From Microbacterium testaceum StLB037 (GTDB lineage: Bacteria; Actinomycetota; Actinomycetes; Actinomycetales; Microbacteriaceae): a DNA stretch of 64,000 nt. The notes below the pieces were generated by a model. That model saw only the letters and a list, made by a program, of their open reading frames with translations, did no database searches and was not told where the DNA came from. Where the stretch lies: assembly GCF_900104345.1 (NCBI RefSeq), contig NZ_FNJN01000002.1, positions 372,001 through 436,000 on the forward strand. The letters run 5' to 3'. A program made the position numbers and the translations under genes. Position 1 is the first letter of the stretch; each line of letters starts with the position of its first letter. Below are positions 41,476 to 50,613 of this stretch, one piece after another.

Positions 41476-42909
41476 CGCGCGTTTCAGGGGCGCGTCGAAG
41501 AACGCCAGCTCCAGCGCCATGGATCGGTCGTACGCGGTCGCCATCTCACGGCGGGTGGCGGGGGATGCCGTTCGCGCGGCGGCATCCGCGATTCTCTCGG
41601 CCGCGGCCGACGACGCGGCGAACGTCTCGTCGCCATAGGCCGTGAGCCAGTCGGCGTAGGGGTGGGTGGGGCCGAAGGTGCCTCTCCAGCGGGCCCCGAT
41701 GTCGGTGTAGAGCACGTAGCACGGCAGGATCGCCGCGACCAGGACCGCGTACGACCCGCCGGCTGCGGCGGCGTGCAGGTGGTCGGTGTACGCCCAGGTC
41801 GTCGGGGCGGGTTCGAGCCCCGCCGGGTCGACGTGCGACTGATGCAACGTCGCCTCCTCGGCGAGGCAGGCCACCGAGCCCGCGGCCCAGAACCGCTGTT
41901 CCTCGGCGGTGGGGGCCAGGGCGGCGACGCGTGCGAGCACGCGGGCGTACTCGCGCAGGTAGAGCAGGTCCTGGCCGAGATACCAGGCGAAGGCGTCACG
42001 GTCGAGATCTCCGGATGCCAGACCCCCGACGAACCCGCACGCGTCGACCTCTGCGCGGATGGAGGCGGTGGCATCCCACCGCTCGTTGCTCCACGATCGG
42101 CCGAGGTCGATGTGCGGGCGCAGCTCGTGCAGGTGGTCGATCGGGCCGTTGCCGCGACCGACGTGCAGGGCTTCGGCGTGCTCCAGGGCTCCGGTGAGCC
42201 AGCGCTTCGCGCGGGTGAGGGCGTCGGGCCAGGGCAGACCGTGCGCGGCGAGGGTCGCCATGGCCGACGACAGCGAGCAGCCGGTGCCGTGGGTGTGCGG
42301 GGTATCGACACGGCGGCCCGGAACCTCGTGCACACCGGTGGCGTCGACGATGGCATCCGGGCACTGTCGGCCGTCCAGGTGTCCGCCCTTGAGGAGGACC
42401 GCGGTGTCGGCCGTTGCGGCGAGCTGTTCGGCCTGGGCGACCGCGGCCTCCCATGTCGTCGCGACGGGTTCGCGCACCAGTACCGCGAGTTCGGGGAGGT
42501 TGGGGGTGACGAGGTCGGCGCGGCGGCAGAGTGCGCGCACGGCGTCTTCAGCGTCCGCCTTGAGAAGGCGGTCACCGCTGGTGGCGACCATGACGGGGTC
42601 GAGGACGACGATCGGCGGTCGCGTGGCGGTGAGCCACTGGTCGACGGTGGCGATGACGTCGGTCGAGCCGAGCATGCCGATCTTCACCGCGTCGATGTCG
42701 ACGTCGTCGCCGACCGCGCGCAGCTGCTCCTCGAGGAAGGCCGTCGGCGGTACGTGGACGCTGCGGACCCCGCGGGTGTTCTGGGCGACCAGGGCGGTGA
42801 CCGCGGCCATTCCGTAGCCGCCGAACGCGGCGATCGATTTCAGGTCGGCCTGGATGCCCGCCCCGCCGGTCGGATCGGTGCCGGCGATGCTGAGGACGCG
42901 GGGGATCAT
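41473..42909 (-). CDS. thiD: HMP(-P) kinase fused to thiaminase II (ThiD-TenA)
   Basis: Bifunctional thiamine salvage enzyme of 478 aa. ThiD half (1 to about 265): VLSIAGTDPTGGAGIQADLK, VDAVKIGML-like DIDAVKIGMLGSTDV, VLDPVMVATSGDRLL, and the anion-hole THGTGCSLSSAMATLAAHG; it phosphorylates HMP and HMP-P. TenA half (about 270-478): YLGQDLLYLREYARVL, the active-site cysteine in AAILPCYVLYTDIG, and an EhTLHQSHVD-like ATLHQSHVDPAG; it hydrolyses damaged pyrimidines such as aminopyrimidine. Start ATG in an ATGA overlap with thiE; last gene of the thiM-thiE-thiD/tenA operon. Confidence 0.93.
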   Translation of the reverse strand: MIPRVLSIAGTDPTGGAGIQADLKSIAAFGGYGMAAVTALVAQNTRGVRSVHVPPTAFLEEQLRAVGDDVDIDAVKIGMLGSTDVIATVDQWLTATRPPIVVLDPVMVATSGDRLLKADAEDAVRALCRRADLVTPNLPELAVLVREPVATTWEAAVAQAEQLAATADTAVLLKGGHLDGRQCPDAIVDATGVHEVPGRRVDTPHTHGTGCSLSSAMATLAAHGLPWPDALTRAKRWLTGALEHAEALHVGRGNGPIDHLHELRPHIDLGRSWSNERWDATASIRAEVDACGFVGGLASGDLDRDAFAWYLGQDLLYLREYARVLARVAALAPTAEEQRFWAAGSVACLAEEATLHQSHVDPAGLEPAPTTWAYTDHLHAAAAGGSYAVLVAAILPCYVLYTDIGARWRGTFGPTHPYADWLTAYGDETFAASSAAAERIADAAARTASPATRREMATAYDRSMALELAFFDAPLKRA

Positions 42910-43583
42910 GCTCCGTCCTCCCACGCCGCGCGGAGGTGTCGGACGACCTCGCCCGGGTCGTCGGCCTCGCTCACCAGAGAGACGACGGCGACTCCCGCGG
43001 CACCGGCGCGGCGGAGGGCGGTGACGTCGTCGAGGCCGATCCCCCCGATCGCGACGCACGGGAGGGGAGCGGATGCCGCGAGCTCGCCGAACCCGTCGAT
43101 GCCGAGCGGTCGCGGGTGGTCGGGTTTCGTCGAGGTGGCACGGATGACGCCGACGCCGAGGTAGTCGACCGTGCCCGCGGGCAGCGCCTCCGCCGCGGTG
43201 AGGTGCGCCGGGGTGTTCGCCGTCCATCCGATGAGGGCGTCGGGTCCGAGCAGTGCGCGCGCCGCGTCGACGGGCAGGTCGCTCTGGCCGAGATGGACGC
43301 CGTCGACGCGAGCGCGGTCTCCGGTGGGACCGACCGTTGTGCCCACGCGTTCGCGCGCGGCGAGGACGATGTCGAGGCGATCGTCGACGACGAACGTGCA
43401 GCGTCCCGCGATGACGTCGGCGAGGTCGAGGGTGCGGGCGAACAGTTCTGCGCCGCTCGCGACCTTGTCGCGCAGTTGCACCACGCTCACGCCCGCGGTG
43501 ACGGCCTCGTCGACGAGGTCGCGCAGGCGCGCGAACGGCACGCGGTGATCGGTGACGAGGTGCAGGGACAGGTCGGCGGTCAT
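42906..43583 (-). CDS. thiE: Thiamine phosphate synthase
   Basis: Joins HMP-PP and thiazole phosphate to thiamine phosphate. 225 aa. Motifs: [20 protein letters not shown], the pyrophosphate-binding [70 protein letters not shown] and [13 protein letters not shown]. Start at 43583, overlapping the thiM stop (ATGA), and its stop overlaps thiD in the same way. Confidence 0.95.
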   Translation of the reverse strand: MTADLSLHLVTDHRVPFARLRDLVDEAVTAGVSVVQLRDKVASGAELFARTLDLADVIAGRCTFVVDDRLDIVLAARERVGTTVGPTGDRARVDGVHLGQSDLPVDAARALLGPDALIGWTANTPAHLTAAEALPAGTVDYLGVGVIRATSTKPDHPRPLGIDGFGELAASAPLPCVAIGGIGLDDVTALRRAGAAGVAVVSLVSEADDPGEVVRHLRAAWEDGA

Positions 43584-44404
43584 CGTGCGACCTCGGTGTC
43601 GACGCGGACGCGTCCGTCGAGGTCGGCGGGCTGGATCGCGGCCAGTTCGTCGAGGAACGCCACCGCGAACGACCCCGGCCCTCCTGTTCGGGATGCCGCC
43701 CGCTCCGCCGCCACGGCCCAGATCGCGCTGGCGGCGCTCGCCGCATCGAACGCGGGGGCGACGGCGAGGAGGCTCGCCATCGCGGCCCCGAGCGCGCAGC
43801 CGCCGCCGGTGACCTTGGTCAGCAGGGCGCTGCCGCCGGTCACGCGCGCCGTGCGGGTGGCATCCACGATGAGGTCGGTCTCTCCCGAGACGGCGACGGT
43901 GCCGCCGGTGCGGATCGCGAGGGAGCGTGCGGCGTCGAGGGCGTCTTCGGCGGAGTCGGTGGCGTCGACCCCGCGGCCGCCGGCGCCGGCTCCCGCGAGG
44001 GCGAGGATCTCGGACGCGTTCCCGCGGATGATCGCGGGTCGGTGTTCGAGGAGCTCGTGTGCGAGGGCGGTGCGCACGGGCAGGGCGCCGACGGCGACGG
44101 GGTCGAGGACCCAGGGGGTTCCCGCGGTGACGGCCTCGCGGGCGGCATCCCTCTGCTCGCTCGTGGGGGTGCCGAGATTGACGAGCACCCCGCCCGAGAT
44201 TTCGGCGAACATCCCGGCCTCGCCGGGGATGTCGCACATCGCGGGTGCCGCGCCGAGGGCGAGCAGCGCGTTGGCGGTGAAGTTCGTCACCACCGCGTTC
44301 GTGACGCACTGCGTCAGCGGGGCGGCCTCGCGCAGAGCGTCGAGGGCTGCTGCGGCGGTGCTGGTTGTGAGGGTGGACGGAGACGACGACGTGCGAACGA
44401 CCAT
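43580..44404 (-). CDS. thiM: Hydroxyethylthiazole kinase
   Basis: Phosphorylates 4-methyl-5-(2-hydroxyethyl)thiazole in thiamine salvage. 274 aa. Motifs: [78 protein letters not shown] and the ATP-site [17 protein letters not shown]. The ATG at 44404 is preferred: GAAGGG lies 9 nt upstream, whereas an ATG at 44413 would directly abut it. First gene of the operon, behind a TPP riboswitch. No thiC, thiG, thiO or thiS is visible, so this locus serves salvage. Confidence 0.94.
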   Translation of the reverse strand: MVVRTSSSPSTLTTSTAAAALDALREAAPLTQCVTNAVVTNFTANALLALGAAPAMCDIPGEAGMFAEISGGVLVNLGTPTSEQRDAAREAVTAGTPWVLDPVAVGALPVRTALAHELLEHRPAIIRGNASEILALAGAGAGGRGVDATDSAEDALDAARSLAIRTGGTVAVSGETDLIVDATRTARVTGGSALLTKVTGGGCALGAAMASLLAVAPAFDAASAASAIWAVAAERAASRTGGPGSFAVAFLDELAAIQPADLDGRVRVDTEVAR

Positions 44405-44413
44405 TCGCGACAT

Positions 44414-44483
44414 CCCTTCGCTAGTACGAACTAGATCAGGTTCGACGGGTGTGTTCTCAGCCCTTGCGGGCACCCCGTGTCAC
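44414..44483 (-). promoter_or_regulatory. TPP riboswitch (thiM leader)
   Basis: On the minus strand: ACACGGGGTGCCCGC, then AAGGGCTGAGA, then ACCCGTCGAACCTGATCTAG and TTCGTACTAGCGAAGGGA. These are the conserved THI-element blocks, including CTGAGA and CCTGATCTAG. It ends at the thiM ribosome-binding site (GAAGGG, 44414-44419), so it probably blocks translation when TPP is bound. Confidence 0.95.
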
Positions 44484-44540
44484 TGTCTGGCACGCTAGCA
44501 GGTCGTCGGCATCCGGATGCCGCGCTCCGGATGCCGCGTC

Positions 44541-45920
44541 TCAGTCGTCGCGCGAGCCCGCGGCGGCGTTCTCGGAACGGGGACCGGTCTCTTCGTCGTC
44601 TTCGAGGCGAGGGGCGATGGGGCCGCCGAGGCCGCGTCGCTCGTCGCGGCGATCGGAGCGTGAGCCCGAGCCCGAGCCCATACCTCCGGCGCCCCGGCTG
44701 CCGGCGGCGCCGGCCGTGCCGCCGCCCGCCGTGCCGCCCCCGGCTCCACCGGTGGTGGCCGACGTCCCGGCTCCACGGCTTCCGGCCGCGGCGGCGTTCG
44801 CGCCGGTTCCGGATGCGCCCGTGCCGCCTGCGCCGCCGCCCAGGGAGCCGGTGCCCGAGCGTCCGCCGAGCCCGGTGCCGGTGGCCGAGGCTCCGCTCTT
44901 GCCGAGGAGTCCTCCGCTCCCGCTGATGGGTCGTCCGGCGGCCGCGGTGCTCGAACCCGCCCCCGAGCTCAACCGGCTGAGGGCCGCTGCGCCACCGCCC
45001 CCGGCGATCAGTCCGGCCGAGAGGCCCGAGCCGAGGCCCGCCCCGCCCCCGGAGATCCCGCCGGGGAAGGGGCCCCCGATCAAGCCGGGGCCGGAGACAT
45101 GTCCGGGGAGGGTGCCGATACCCGAGATCGAGCCGTCCGGCGTCGGCGGGGTGTAGTGCGGGGGAACCTGGCCGAGGTCGATGCCGGGGCCACGCGGGGT
45201 GTCGGGACGGGGAACCAGGTGTTCCGGCGTGGGCGTGATCTGGACGGGGTCCGCCGGGTCGTATCCGCGGGGAACAAAGGTGGGGGAATCGTTCGTCGAT
45301 CCCGTCGGCCTAGTGCCGGGACGAGGCCCGCCCCCGGAGGGGTATCCCCCGGTAGTGGTGGGAGTCTCCTCTTCAACGAAGCGTTTCGGCTTGGTCACCT
45401 GGAACTCGGCCGGCGGGGGTGAGGGCGGGTTTAAACCCTGCAGCGTGCCGCTGACGGATTCGAAATCCCGCTTCGCCTGAGCCTCGCGCTGCTGACTAAG
45501 TTGTCCGTTGAACGCCTGCACAGCCCCTTCACCCGCCAGCAAAGCCAGCGGCCCGAAAATGAGCGTCGTCCCCACAGCAGCGGTTCGAACCAAAGACTCC
45601 TGTCCCGAGGTCAGCTCGCCTGCGGGAAGATTGGCAAGCCGTTCACGCGCATCATCTCGAACGCCGTTGGCGGTTTCGAGGGCGGTCTGCAGCGTCTTCT
45701 CGAGATAAACGATCTGCTCTCCGATCGTGTTTCTCGCGGCGAGGAACTTCGCGGAGGCTGCGTCAGCAGAATCGCCCTCGATACCCGGCTGCTGCGCGGC
45801 CGCGCCGACGACATCACGAAGTTCGACCAGCTTGGCAACCAGGTTTCGCACAATAGGGACGTCGAAGGGGGCACCGCCGTCGGCGATGTTGATGAGACCC
45901 TGCTCATAAGGACCGGTCAT
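44541..45920 (-). CDS. Type VII-associated PPE-like, Gly/Pro-rich protein
   Basis: 459 aa. Residues 1-100 are helical (YEQGLINIADGGAPFDVPIV ... IGEQIVYLEKTLQTALETAN), a WXG/PPE-like helical hairpin. A hydrophobic stretch follows (VRTAAVGTTLIFGPLALLAG, about 110-130), then a Pro-rich linker (150-260) with VPRPDTPRGPGIDLGQVP. Residues about 265-425 are Gly/Ser/Ala low complexity (for example GSGLSAGLIAGGGGAAALSR), and the end is acidic (PRLEDDEETGPRSENAAAGS). Position directly after the mycosin gene (ATGA overlap) and the architecture resemble exported EspB/PPE-type substrates. The exact family is not assigned. Confidence 0.65.
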   Translation of the reverse strand: MTGPYEQGLINIADGGAPFDVPIVRNLVAKLVELRDVVGAAAQQPGIEGDSADAASAKFLAARNTIGEQIVYLEKTLQTALETANGVRDDARERLANLPAGELTSGQESLVRTAAVGTTLIFGPLALLAGEGAVQAFNGQLSQQREAQAKRDFESVSGTLQGLNPPSPPPAEFQVTKPKRFVEEETPTTTGGYPSGGGPRPGTRPTGSTNDSPTFVPRGYDPADPVQITPTPEHLVPRPDTPRGPGIDLGQVPPHYTPPTPDGSISGIGTLPGHVSGPGLIGGPFPGGISGGGAGLGSGLSAGLIAGGGGAAALSRLSSGAGSSTAAAGRPISGSGGLLGKSGASATGTGLGGRSGTGSLGGGAGGTGASGTGANAAAAGSRGAGTSATTGGAGGGTAGGGTAGAAGSRGAGGMGSGSGSRSDRRDERRGLGGPIAPRLEDDEETGPRSENAAAGSRDD

Positions 45921-47218
45921 CGCGCTGCTCCTGTTCGGTTTCTTCTCGTTCTCGTAACCACAACCAGGGTGATGACCGCCCCGGCGAGAACGGCGACAGC
46001 GAGAGCGGCGACGGCGATCGGCAGGAGCCAGCTCATGGCGGTCGACGCATTCTGCGGCGAGTCATCCCCGGATCGGGGGGCGGCCGGGCCCTGAGGGGAG
46101 TCGGCTTGAACGGCCGGCGGATAGGTGAACCCACGTTGAGCAGCGGCCTCGATATCGGCGTCTGTCGGTTGCGGGTCCCCCCGTGAAAGTAACGGATTCT
46201 CTTTCGGGTACTGCGAGGGGCTCTCGCGGAGGAGGTGTGCTGGCCAGGCAAGGCCGTACCCGAATCCGCTCGCAGAATCGTAGATCAGCTCGTGGTCGTC
46301 CTTGCCGGTGTTATGGATCGCACTCTGCAAGAGTTGATTGCCCGTGGCGTCTGCGTACTTCTGTTTAGTCAGCGCCATCATGCCCGCGACAATTGGCGCT
46401 GCGAATGACGAGCCGGAAGCTGCAACCGATTGAGTCCAGGAACCGCCCACTCTCCCAATCGTGGGGAGATCCACGCCCGGGGCGACGAGTGTCGTCCATG
46501 CCAGCGCAAACGGACTTCCATCGGCGGTCTTCTGAAGTGCCCCAGCCTGATCAACCGCGGATATATTCAGCACACCACGGAAGCCGTCGAGACCCTTCCC
46601 TTTGGGGGTGGTCGGGTTAGAAGTCGCCGAGATGAGGATGACCCCCTTCGCGATGGCGTTCGCGACGACGTCCGCATCGCCTGAGCGCGGGGAATCGAGC
46701 ACAGAGGTGGTGACAATCTGAGCGCCCCCATCGACCGCACGTTGGATCGCCAGAGCGCCGGGGCTGAGTGTGTCGGCGTACTCCGATGCGGTACAGGCTT
46801 CGCCCTCTTTCGTACCGTAGCTATAGAACGTAACGTCCGCGTCAGGCGCCATCCCCCTGATGGCCCCGGGACCGTCCCCTGTACCGATAATCTGCGCCAC
46901 GAGAGTCGTCCCGTGAACCGAGTCGCCTGTCACCTCGGTGGTGGTGGGTAGGGGGTACTCGGCGCACAGGGACCGCGCATCCACCGCGAGGCTCCGCCCA
47001 AAGAACGAGGGGAGATCCGGATTGATGTTTCCGTCGATCACGGCGATCTTCACGCCTTTTCCGGTCCACCCCTCAGCATGGATGGCGCCGATGCCATAGG
47101 CGTCGTACCACCACGAACTGGGCTCATCGGCCGCGGAAGCTGAGGCGCTGCCGCTGGCAACGAGAAGCACCGCCAGGGCCGAGGCGGCGAGCCGGTTCCG
47201 AAGCCGCCGAAATCTCAT
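45917..47218 (-). CDS. Mycosin-type subtilisin serine protease
   Basis: Type VII secretion-associated S8 peptidase, 433 aa. A signal peptide (RLRNRLAASALAVLLVASGS, then ASASAADE) is followed by the catalytic domain: D62 in KIAVIDGNINPDLP, H102 in GDSVHGTTLVAQI, oxyanion N201 in ISATSNPTT, and S271 in GSSFAAPIVAGM. A Pro-rich stretch precedes one C-terminal transmembrane helix (about 400-425) with a basic tail, the mycosin layout, so it should face the outside of the membrane. Start ATG in the ATGA overlap with the upstream small gene; the stop overlaps the PPE-like gene. Core EccB/C/D/E genes are not present in the window. GC and codon use (for example ATA, AGT, TTA) look less biased than in the neighbours. 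Confidence 0.88.
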   Translation of the reverse strand: MRFRRLRNRLAASALAVLLVASGSASASAADEPSSWWYDAYGIGAIHAEGWTGKGVKIAVIDGNINPDLPSFFGRSLAVDARSLCAEYPLPTTTEVTGDSVHGTTLVAQIIGTGDGPGAIRGMAPDADVTFYSYGTKEGEACTASEYADTLSPGALAIQRAVDGGAQIVTTSVLDSPRSGDADVVANAIAKGVILISATSNPTTPKGKGLDGFRGVLNISAVDQAGALQKTADGSPFALAWTTLVAPGVDLPTIGRVGGSWTQSVAASGSSFAAPIVAGMMALTKQKYADATGNQLLQSAIHNTGKDDHELIYDSASGFGYGLAWPAHLLRESPSQYPKENPLLSRGDPQPTDADIEAAAQRGFTYPPAVQADSPQGPAAPRSGDDSPQNASTAMSWLLPIAVAALAVAVLAGAVITLVVVTRTRRNRTGAAR

Positions 47219-47628
47219 TGGCCGAACCCGGATCGCGACGCTGCAGTATCGGACTCGGTCGGAGTGGTGGCGGCCGGGCTCGAGGGCGAAACCGCCGAGG
47301 TTGATGTCGGGGTGCCGACCTCGTCGATCAGAGTCGTCATGCGGCGGGCCTCGTCGGCGCTCATCTGATTTCTTTCCAGCAGCAGCCGGACGGCGTCGGC
47401 GAGCGCGTCGGCATTGCGAGCGGTGAAGTCGCGCACCTCCTGGATACGCCCGGCGATCTCGGCGGCGACACCTTCGAGCTTCTTCATGTACGCCTCGGGA
47501 GCGTCCTCTTCGCGGTTGCCGTGAACGACGGTGATCACGGCGTCGTCGGGCAGTTCGTCGCTCGCTCGGCGGATGCGCGAGACGTGGTAGTCGCCCACTC
47601 CGTCTTCGACGCGGATCATCCCGACCAT
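47215..47628 (-). CDS. Helical type VII operon protein
   Basis: 137 aa, first gene of the mycosin operon. It reads MVGMIRVEDGVGDYHVSRIR, then a helical region YMKKLEGVAAEIAGRIQEVR, DFTARNADALADAVRLLLER and MSADEARRMTTLIDEVG, and a Ser/Thr/Ala-rich tail. The ATG at 47628 is used because GAAAGG precedes it by 9 nt; a GTG at 47652 would lack a ribosome site. No family is recognised; all-helical form and operon position suggest a type VII substrate or accessory factor. Confidence 0.65.
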   Translation of the reverse strand: MVGMIRVEDGVGDYHVSRIRRASDELPDDAVITVVHGNREEDAPEAYMKKLEGVAAEIAGRIQEVRDFTARNADALADAVRLLLERNQMSADEARRMTTLIDEVGTPTSTSAVSPSSPAATTPTESDTAASRSGFGQ

Positions 47629-47742
47629 GTCCAGGTTCCTTTCGCGCGGCACGAACGGGGATCCTGACCGTCGCTGTGAGCGTCGCCCCCCGGTTTCGCT
47701 TGCGAGTCAATGATGGCGCATCTGCCGAGTTGAGCAAACCAG

Positions 47743-47751
47743 TTATCCACA
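47743..47751 (+). promoter_or_regulatory. DnaA-box-like site (second copy)
   Basis: TTATCCACA in the intergenic gap upstream of the mycosin operon, with flanks shared with the 38997-39005 copy. No origin features around it. Confidence 0.3.
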
Positions 47752-47777
47752 GCAGTCGGCCCTCCTCTCGGGCGCGA

Positions 47778-48443
47778 TCAGTACCGCGCGGAGAACCCAC
47801 CGTCGGCGTGCAGCAGCTGACCGCTGATCCAGCGGCCCTCGTCGGACAGCAGGAAAGCGGTGATGGCCGCGATGTCGCGGGGTGTCCCGAGCCGAGCCAG
47901 GGGATGGTGTGGGGCTAACCCGTCGCGGGTGGTGTCATCCATCCAGCCGGTGTCTATCGGACCCGGATTCACGACGTTGGCGGAGATGCGGCGCGGACCG
48001 AGCTCGCGTGCGGCCGAGATGACGATTCGATCGAGAGCCCCCTTCGAGGCGCCGTACGGAAGATTGCCAGTGGTGTGATCGCTTGTGAAGGCGACGATCG
48101 CGCCACCCGTGTCAGAGACCTGCCGGGCGAACGCGGCGATCAGCAGGAGGGACGCGCGGGCGTTCACGGCGATATGGCGATCGAAGCTTTCCGCGGTGGT
48201 GTCGATGATGCCGGACTTGATGTCGTGTGCGTGGCTCAGGACGAGAGCCTGGATCGGCCCGCGATCGATCGAGACGCGCTCGACGAGCTTGGTGGGGCCC
48301 GAGACGTCTGCGAGGTCGCAGGGATAGTCACCATCGGAGAGGTCGCTCGTCACGACCTCCCAGCCGTCACTTCTGAGCCGGGGCACGATGCCCGCCGCGA
48401 TGCTGTTCGGTCGAGCTGCTCCGGTTACCAAGGCGAGAGGCAT
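47778..48443 (-). CDS. SDR family oxidoreductase
   Basis: Short-chain dehydrogenase of 221 aa. MPLALVTGAARPNSIAAGIV gives the nucleotide motif, followed by SDLSDGDYPCDLADVSG, the VLSHAHDIKSGIIDTT strand, the catalytic Ser in IVAFTSDHTTGNLPYGASKG with YxxxK, and a C-terminal RWISGQLLHADGGFSARY. Some classic positions differ (AARPNS in place of the usual GxxxGIG), but overall it is an SDR of the 3-oxoacyl reductase type. The ATG at 48443 follows a TACGCT box by 7 nt. The 237 bp upstream of it show no gene. Confidence 0.88.
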   Translation of the reverse strand: MPLALVTGAARPNSIAAGIVPRLRSDGWEVVTSDLSDGDYPCDLADVSGPTKLVERVSIDRGPIQALVLSHAHDIKSGIIDTTAESFDRHIAVNARASLLLIAAFARQVSDTGGAIVAFTSDHTTGNLPYGASKGALDRIVISAARELGPRRISANVVNPGPIDTGWMDDTTRDGLAPHHPLARLGTPRDIAAITAFLLSDEGRWISGQLLHADGGFSARY

Positions 48444-48450
48444 GGAGCTG

Positions 48451-48456
48451 AGCGTA
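48451..48456 (-). promoter_or_regulatory. -10 box (leaderless) of SDR
   Basis: TACGCT on the minus strand, 7 nt before the ATG at 48443. Confidence 0.45.
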
Positions 48457-48680
48457 GAGGGCACGGCCGACGCTCTCGTAGACGCCGGTCGGCCGCCCTG
48501 TACGCGATCGGATGTTCCCCCAGCTCCGTGCGGGTCGACAAGCGGAGCGGCTCGAGCGCGTGGGCGCCCAGTGACGAGCGTCGCCACACCTGCAGTCCTG
48601 CCACGAGAACCCCGCCGAACGAGCCCAGCGTGAAGCGCCCGGGCGCGCACAAAGGCATCCCGGGTAACACGCCACGCGCG

Positions 48681-50024
48681 TCAGAACGGTGGGGGTGTGC
48701 CGTCGTCGTCGGAGTCGGGCGGGGGTGGGTCGTCGGGAAGGAAGCGGACGGCGGGGGAGTAGGGGAGGGGTTCGTCGGTGTAGGTGCGGCCGGTGGGGCT
48801 GGTCCATTGGAGGATTCCGCCGGGGAGTTGTTCCACGCTCCAGCGGGTGAACTGCTTCTGGGTGTGGTGGCGTTGGCAGAGGTGGGCGAGGTTCGCGACG
48901 TGGGTGGGGCCGCCGAGGGCGTGTTCGCGGGTGTGGTCGACTTCACAGCGGATGGCGGGGACGGTGCACCCGGGCCAACGGCAGCGGCGGTCGCGGGCGC
49001 GGAGATAGCGGTCGATGGCGGTGGTGCGGTGGTAGGTGTCGGTGTGAAGGACGGCACCGGTGATGGGGTGGGTGATGACGCGGTCCCAGGGGAGGGTGGT
49101 GGCTTCGGCGAGGCCGCGGGCGGTGGCGGCGTCGAGGGGGCCGTGCCCGATGAGTTCGGCGGGGTCGTCATTCTCGGCGGTGGGGTCGAGGATCGTGAGG
49201 GCCGGGACGACGACCTGAACGCGGGCGCGGATGGCTCCGAGGGCGCCGGGACCGTCGTCGGTGCGGGTGGGGTCGGCTTCGGGGGCTGCGGTGAGGAGCA
49301 GGTCGGTGAGGATGTCGGCGCGGGGCTGCGCGGTGGTGCGTTCGTCGCTCACCGCCTGGGGGTCGTCGAGGCGGGCGTCGATGAGGGCTTTGGCTTGCAG
49401 GGTGAGACGGTCGTGGATTCCGACCGCGAGGACGGTGGGGAGGGTGGCGACGAGGTCCGACATTCCGTCGGGGCCGGTCACGATCCTCACGCATCGGGTG
49501 TCGCGGCCGCGGCGGTGGCGCTCGGTGAGGGTGGTGGGGTGCAGGCGTTCGGCGAGGGCGGCGAGGCGTGAGCGGAGGCGCCCGGGGCTGAGGCCTTCTG
49601 CGGTGCTCACTGCGAGGGCGTCGAACTGTTCCCGCACCTCGACGGGGAGGGGTGAGCCGACATCGAGGATGGTGTTCACGTGGGTGCGGGTCAGGGTCCC
49701 GGACTCCCACGCCGACAACGTGTCGGGGTAGTCGTCGACGAGGGTCATCGCCCGGGTCATCTGGGTGTGCACGGTGCGGTCGGAGAGGTTTTCGGCCGCG
49801 GCGATCTCGGATGCCACCTCGCGCAGAGCGAGCTCGGCGGCGCGGGAGGACGCGCGCTGTCCCGCCATGACGTCGAGGGCGAGGTGGCCGGCCTCGGCGA
49901 GGGCGCGGGTGCGCGCAGCCTCGACTGCAGCGAGAGCGATGCTGGCGCGGCGGACCTCGTCGACGAGCACCGACAGAACGCGGGGTCCGTCGGTGGGGTT
50001 CGTCGGGGAGGAGCCATCGTGCAT
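48681..50024 (-). CDS. DUF222 / HNH endonuclease (13E12-type)
   Basis: 447 aa. An N-terminal DUF222 helical region (about 1-300) includes ENLSDRTVHTQMTRAMTLVD and VSTAEGLSPGRLRSRLAALA. It is followed by the HNH motif CRWPGCTVPAIRCEVDHTRE (about 361-380), then HALGGPTHVANLAHLCQRHH with the zinc-binding cysteines and histidines. This is the 13E12-repeat protein type, multicopy in actinobacteria and possibly selfish or phage-defence related. A TAGCAT box 6 nt before the ATG suggests a leaderless start. The C-terminus (last ~20 aa) is Pro/Asp-rich. Confidence 0.92.
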   Translation of the reverse strand: MHDGSSPTNPTDGPRVLSVLVDEVRRASIALAAVEAARTRALAEAGHLALDVMAGQRASSRAAELALREVASEIAAAENLSDRTVHTQMTRAMTLVDDYPDTLSAWESGTLTRTHVNTILDVGSPLPVEVREQFDALAVSTAEGLSPGRLRSRLAALAERLHPTTLTERHRRGRDTRCVRIVTGPDGMSDLVATLPTVLAVGIHDRLTLQAKALIDARLDDPQAVSDERTTAQPRADILTDLLLTAAPEADPTRTDDGPGALGAIRARVQVVVPALTILDPTAENDDPAELIGHGPLDAATARGLAEATTLPWDRVITHPITGAVLHTDTYHRTTAIDRYLRARDRRCRWPGCTVPAIRCEVDHTREHALGGPTHVANLAHLCQRHHTQKQFTRWSVEQLPGGILQWTSPTGRTYTDEPLPYSPAVRFLPDDPPPPDSDDDGTPPPF

Positions 50025-50030
50025 GTGTGC

Positions 50031-50036
50031 ATGCTA
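50031..50036 (-). promoter_or_regulatory. -10 box (leaderless) of HNH gene
   Basis: TAGCAT on the minus strand, 6 nt (GCACAC) before the ATG at 50024. Confidence 0.5.
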
Positions 50037-50253
50037 GCGGTGACCTCCGACATTGCAGCGGAAAGAAAACTCCAGGTGGGGACAACTAATCGCGGAGCGG
50101 GCCTGTGGAGGAATGGGCTTCCGGAGGGACAGGTGCGAGAGGGACCAATGCCGGGTGGGGAGCGGCCGCGACCGACGGGCTCAGCCACCTCGCACGAAAG
50201 CCGGCGGCGACTCCGCCCCCACTCACCGGCGAAACGCGGGCGAGCCTCAGTGC

Positions 50254-50610
50254 TCACCGATCGCGCAGCGCCGCCCGCACGAATTCGACCGCATCGTCCG
50301 CGGAGACCCCGAGGCGGCGCACAGCCTCGACGTACGTGCGCGCCGCACCCGCGGCGCGAGCGGAGGCCGCGTCGGCCCCCTTCACGAACGTGCCGGCACG
50401 GCCGCGCGTCTCGACGTAGCCCGCCTCCTCGAGTTCCTTGTAGGCGCGTGCCACGGTGTTCGCGGCGAGACCGAGCTCCGTCGCCAGAGTCCGAACGGGC
50501 GGCAGACGCGTCCCCGCGACGAGTTCCCCGGTGTCGATCTGCGCGATGACCTGCGTCCGCACCTGCTCGAACGGCGGCACCGACGAGGTGGCATCCACGG
50601 AGAGATCCAT
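50254..50610 (-). CDS. GntR-family regulator (YtrA-like)
   Basis: 118-aa short GntR protein. The winged HTH EQVRTQVIAQIDTGELVAGT, LPPVRTLATELGLAANTVAR, AYKELEEAGYVETRGRAGTF covers about residues 15-75. The small C-terminus (about 40 aa) is too short for a ligand domain, like the YtrA group. It follows the D,D-carboxypeptidase by 3 nt on the same strand, which suggests a shared transcript or a regulator of envelope genes. Confidence 0.9.
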   Translation of the reverse strand: MDLSVDATSSVPPFEQVRTQVIAQIDTGELVAGTRLPPVRTLATELGLAANTVARAYKELEEAGYVETRGRAGTFVKGADAASARAAGAARTYVEAVRRLGVSADDAVEFVRAALRDR

Positions 50611-50613
50611 CGC

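Noticed and set aside
38997..47751. Two DnaA-box-like TTATCCACA sites as an origin of replication
   Set aside because: They are 8.7 kb apart, single, and not next to dnaA/dnaN or a box cluster.
48444..48680. Possible gene in the 237-bp gap before the HNH gene
   Set aside because: Candidate ORFs are His/Arg/Pro-rich shadow frames without a ribosome site; no domain is visible. Treated as intergenic.
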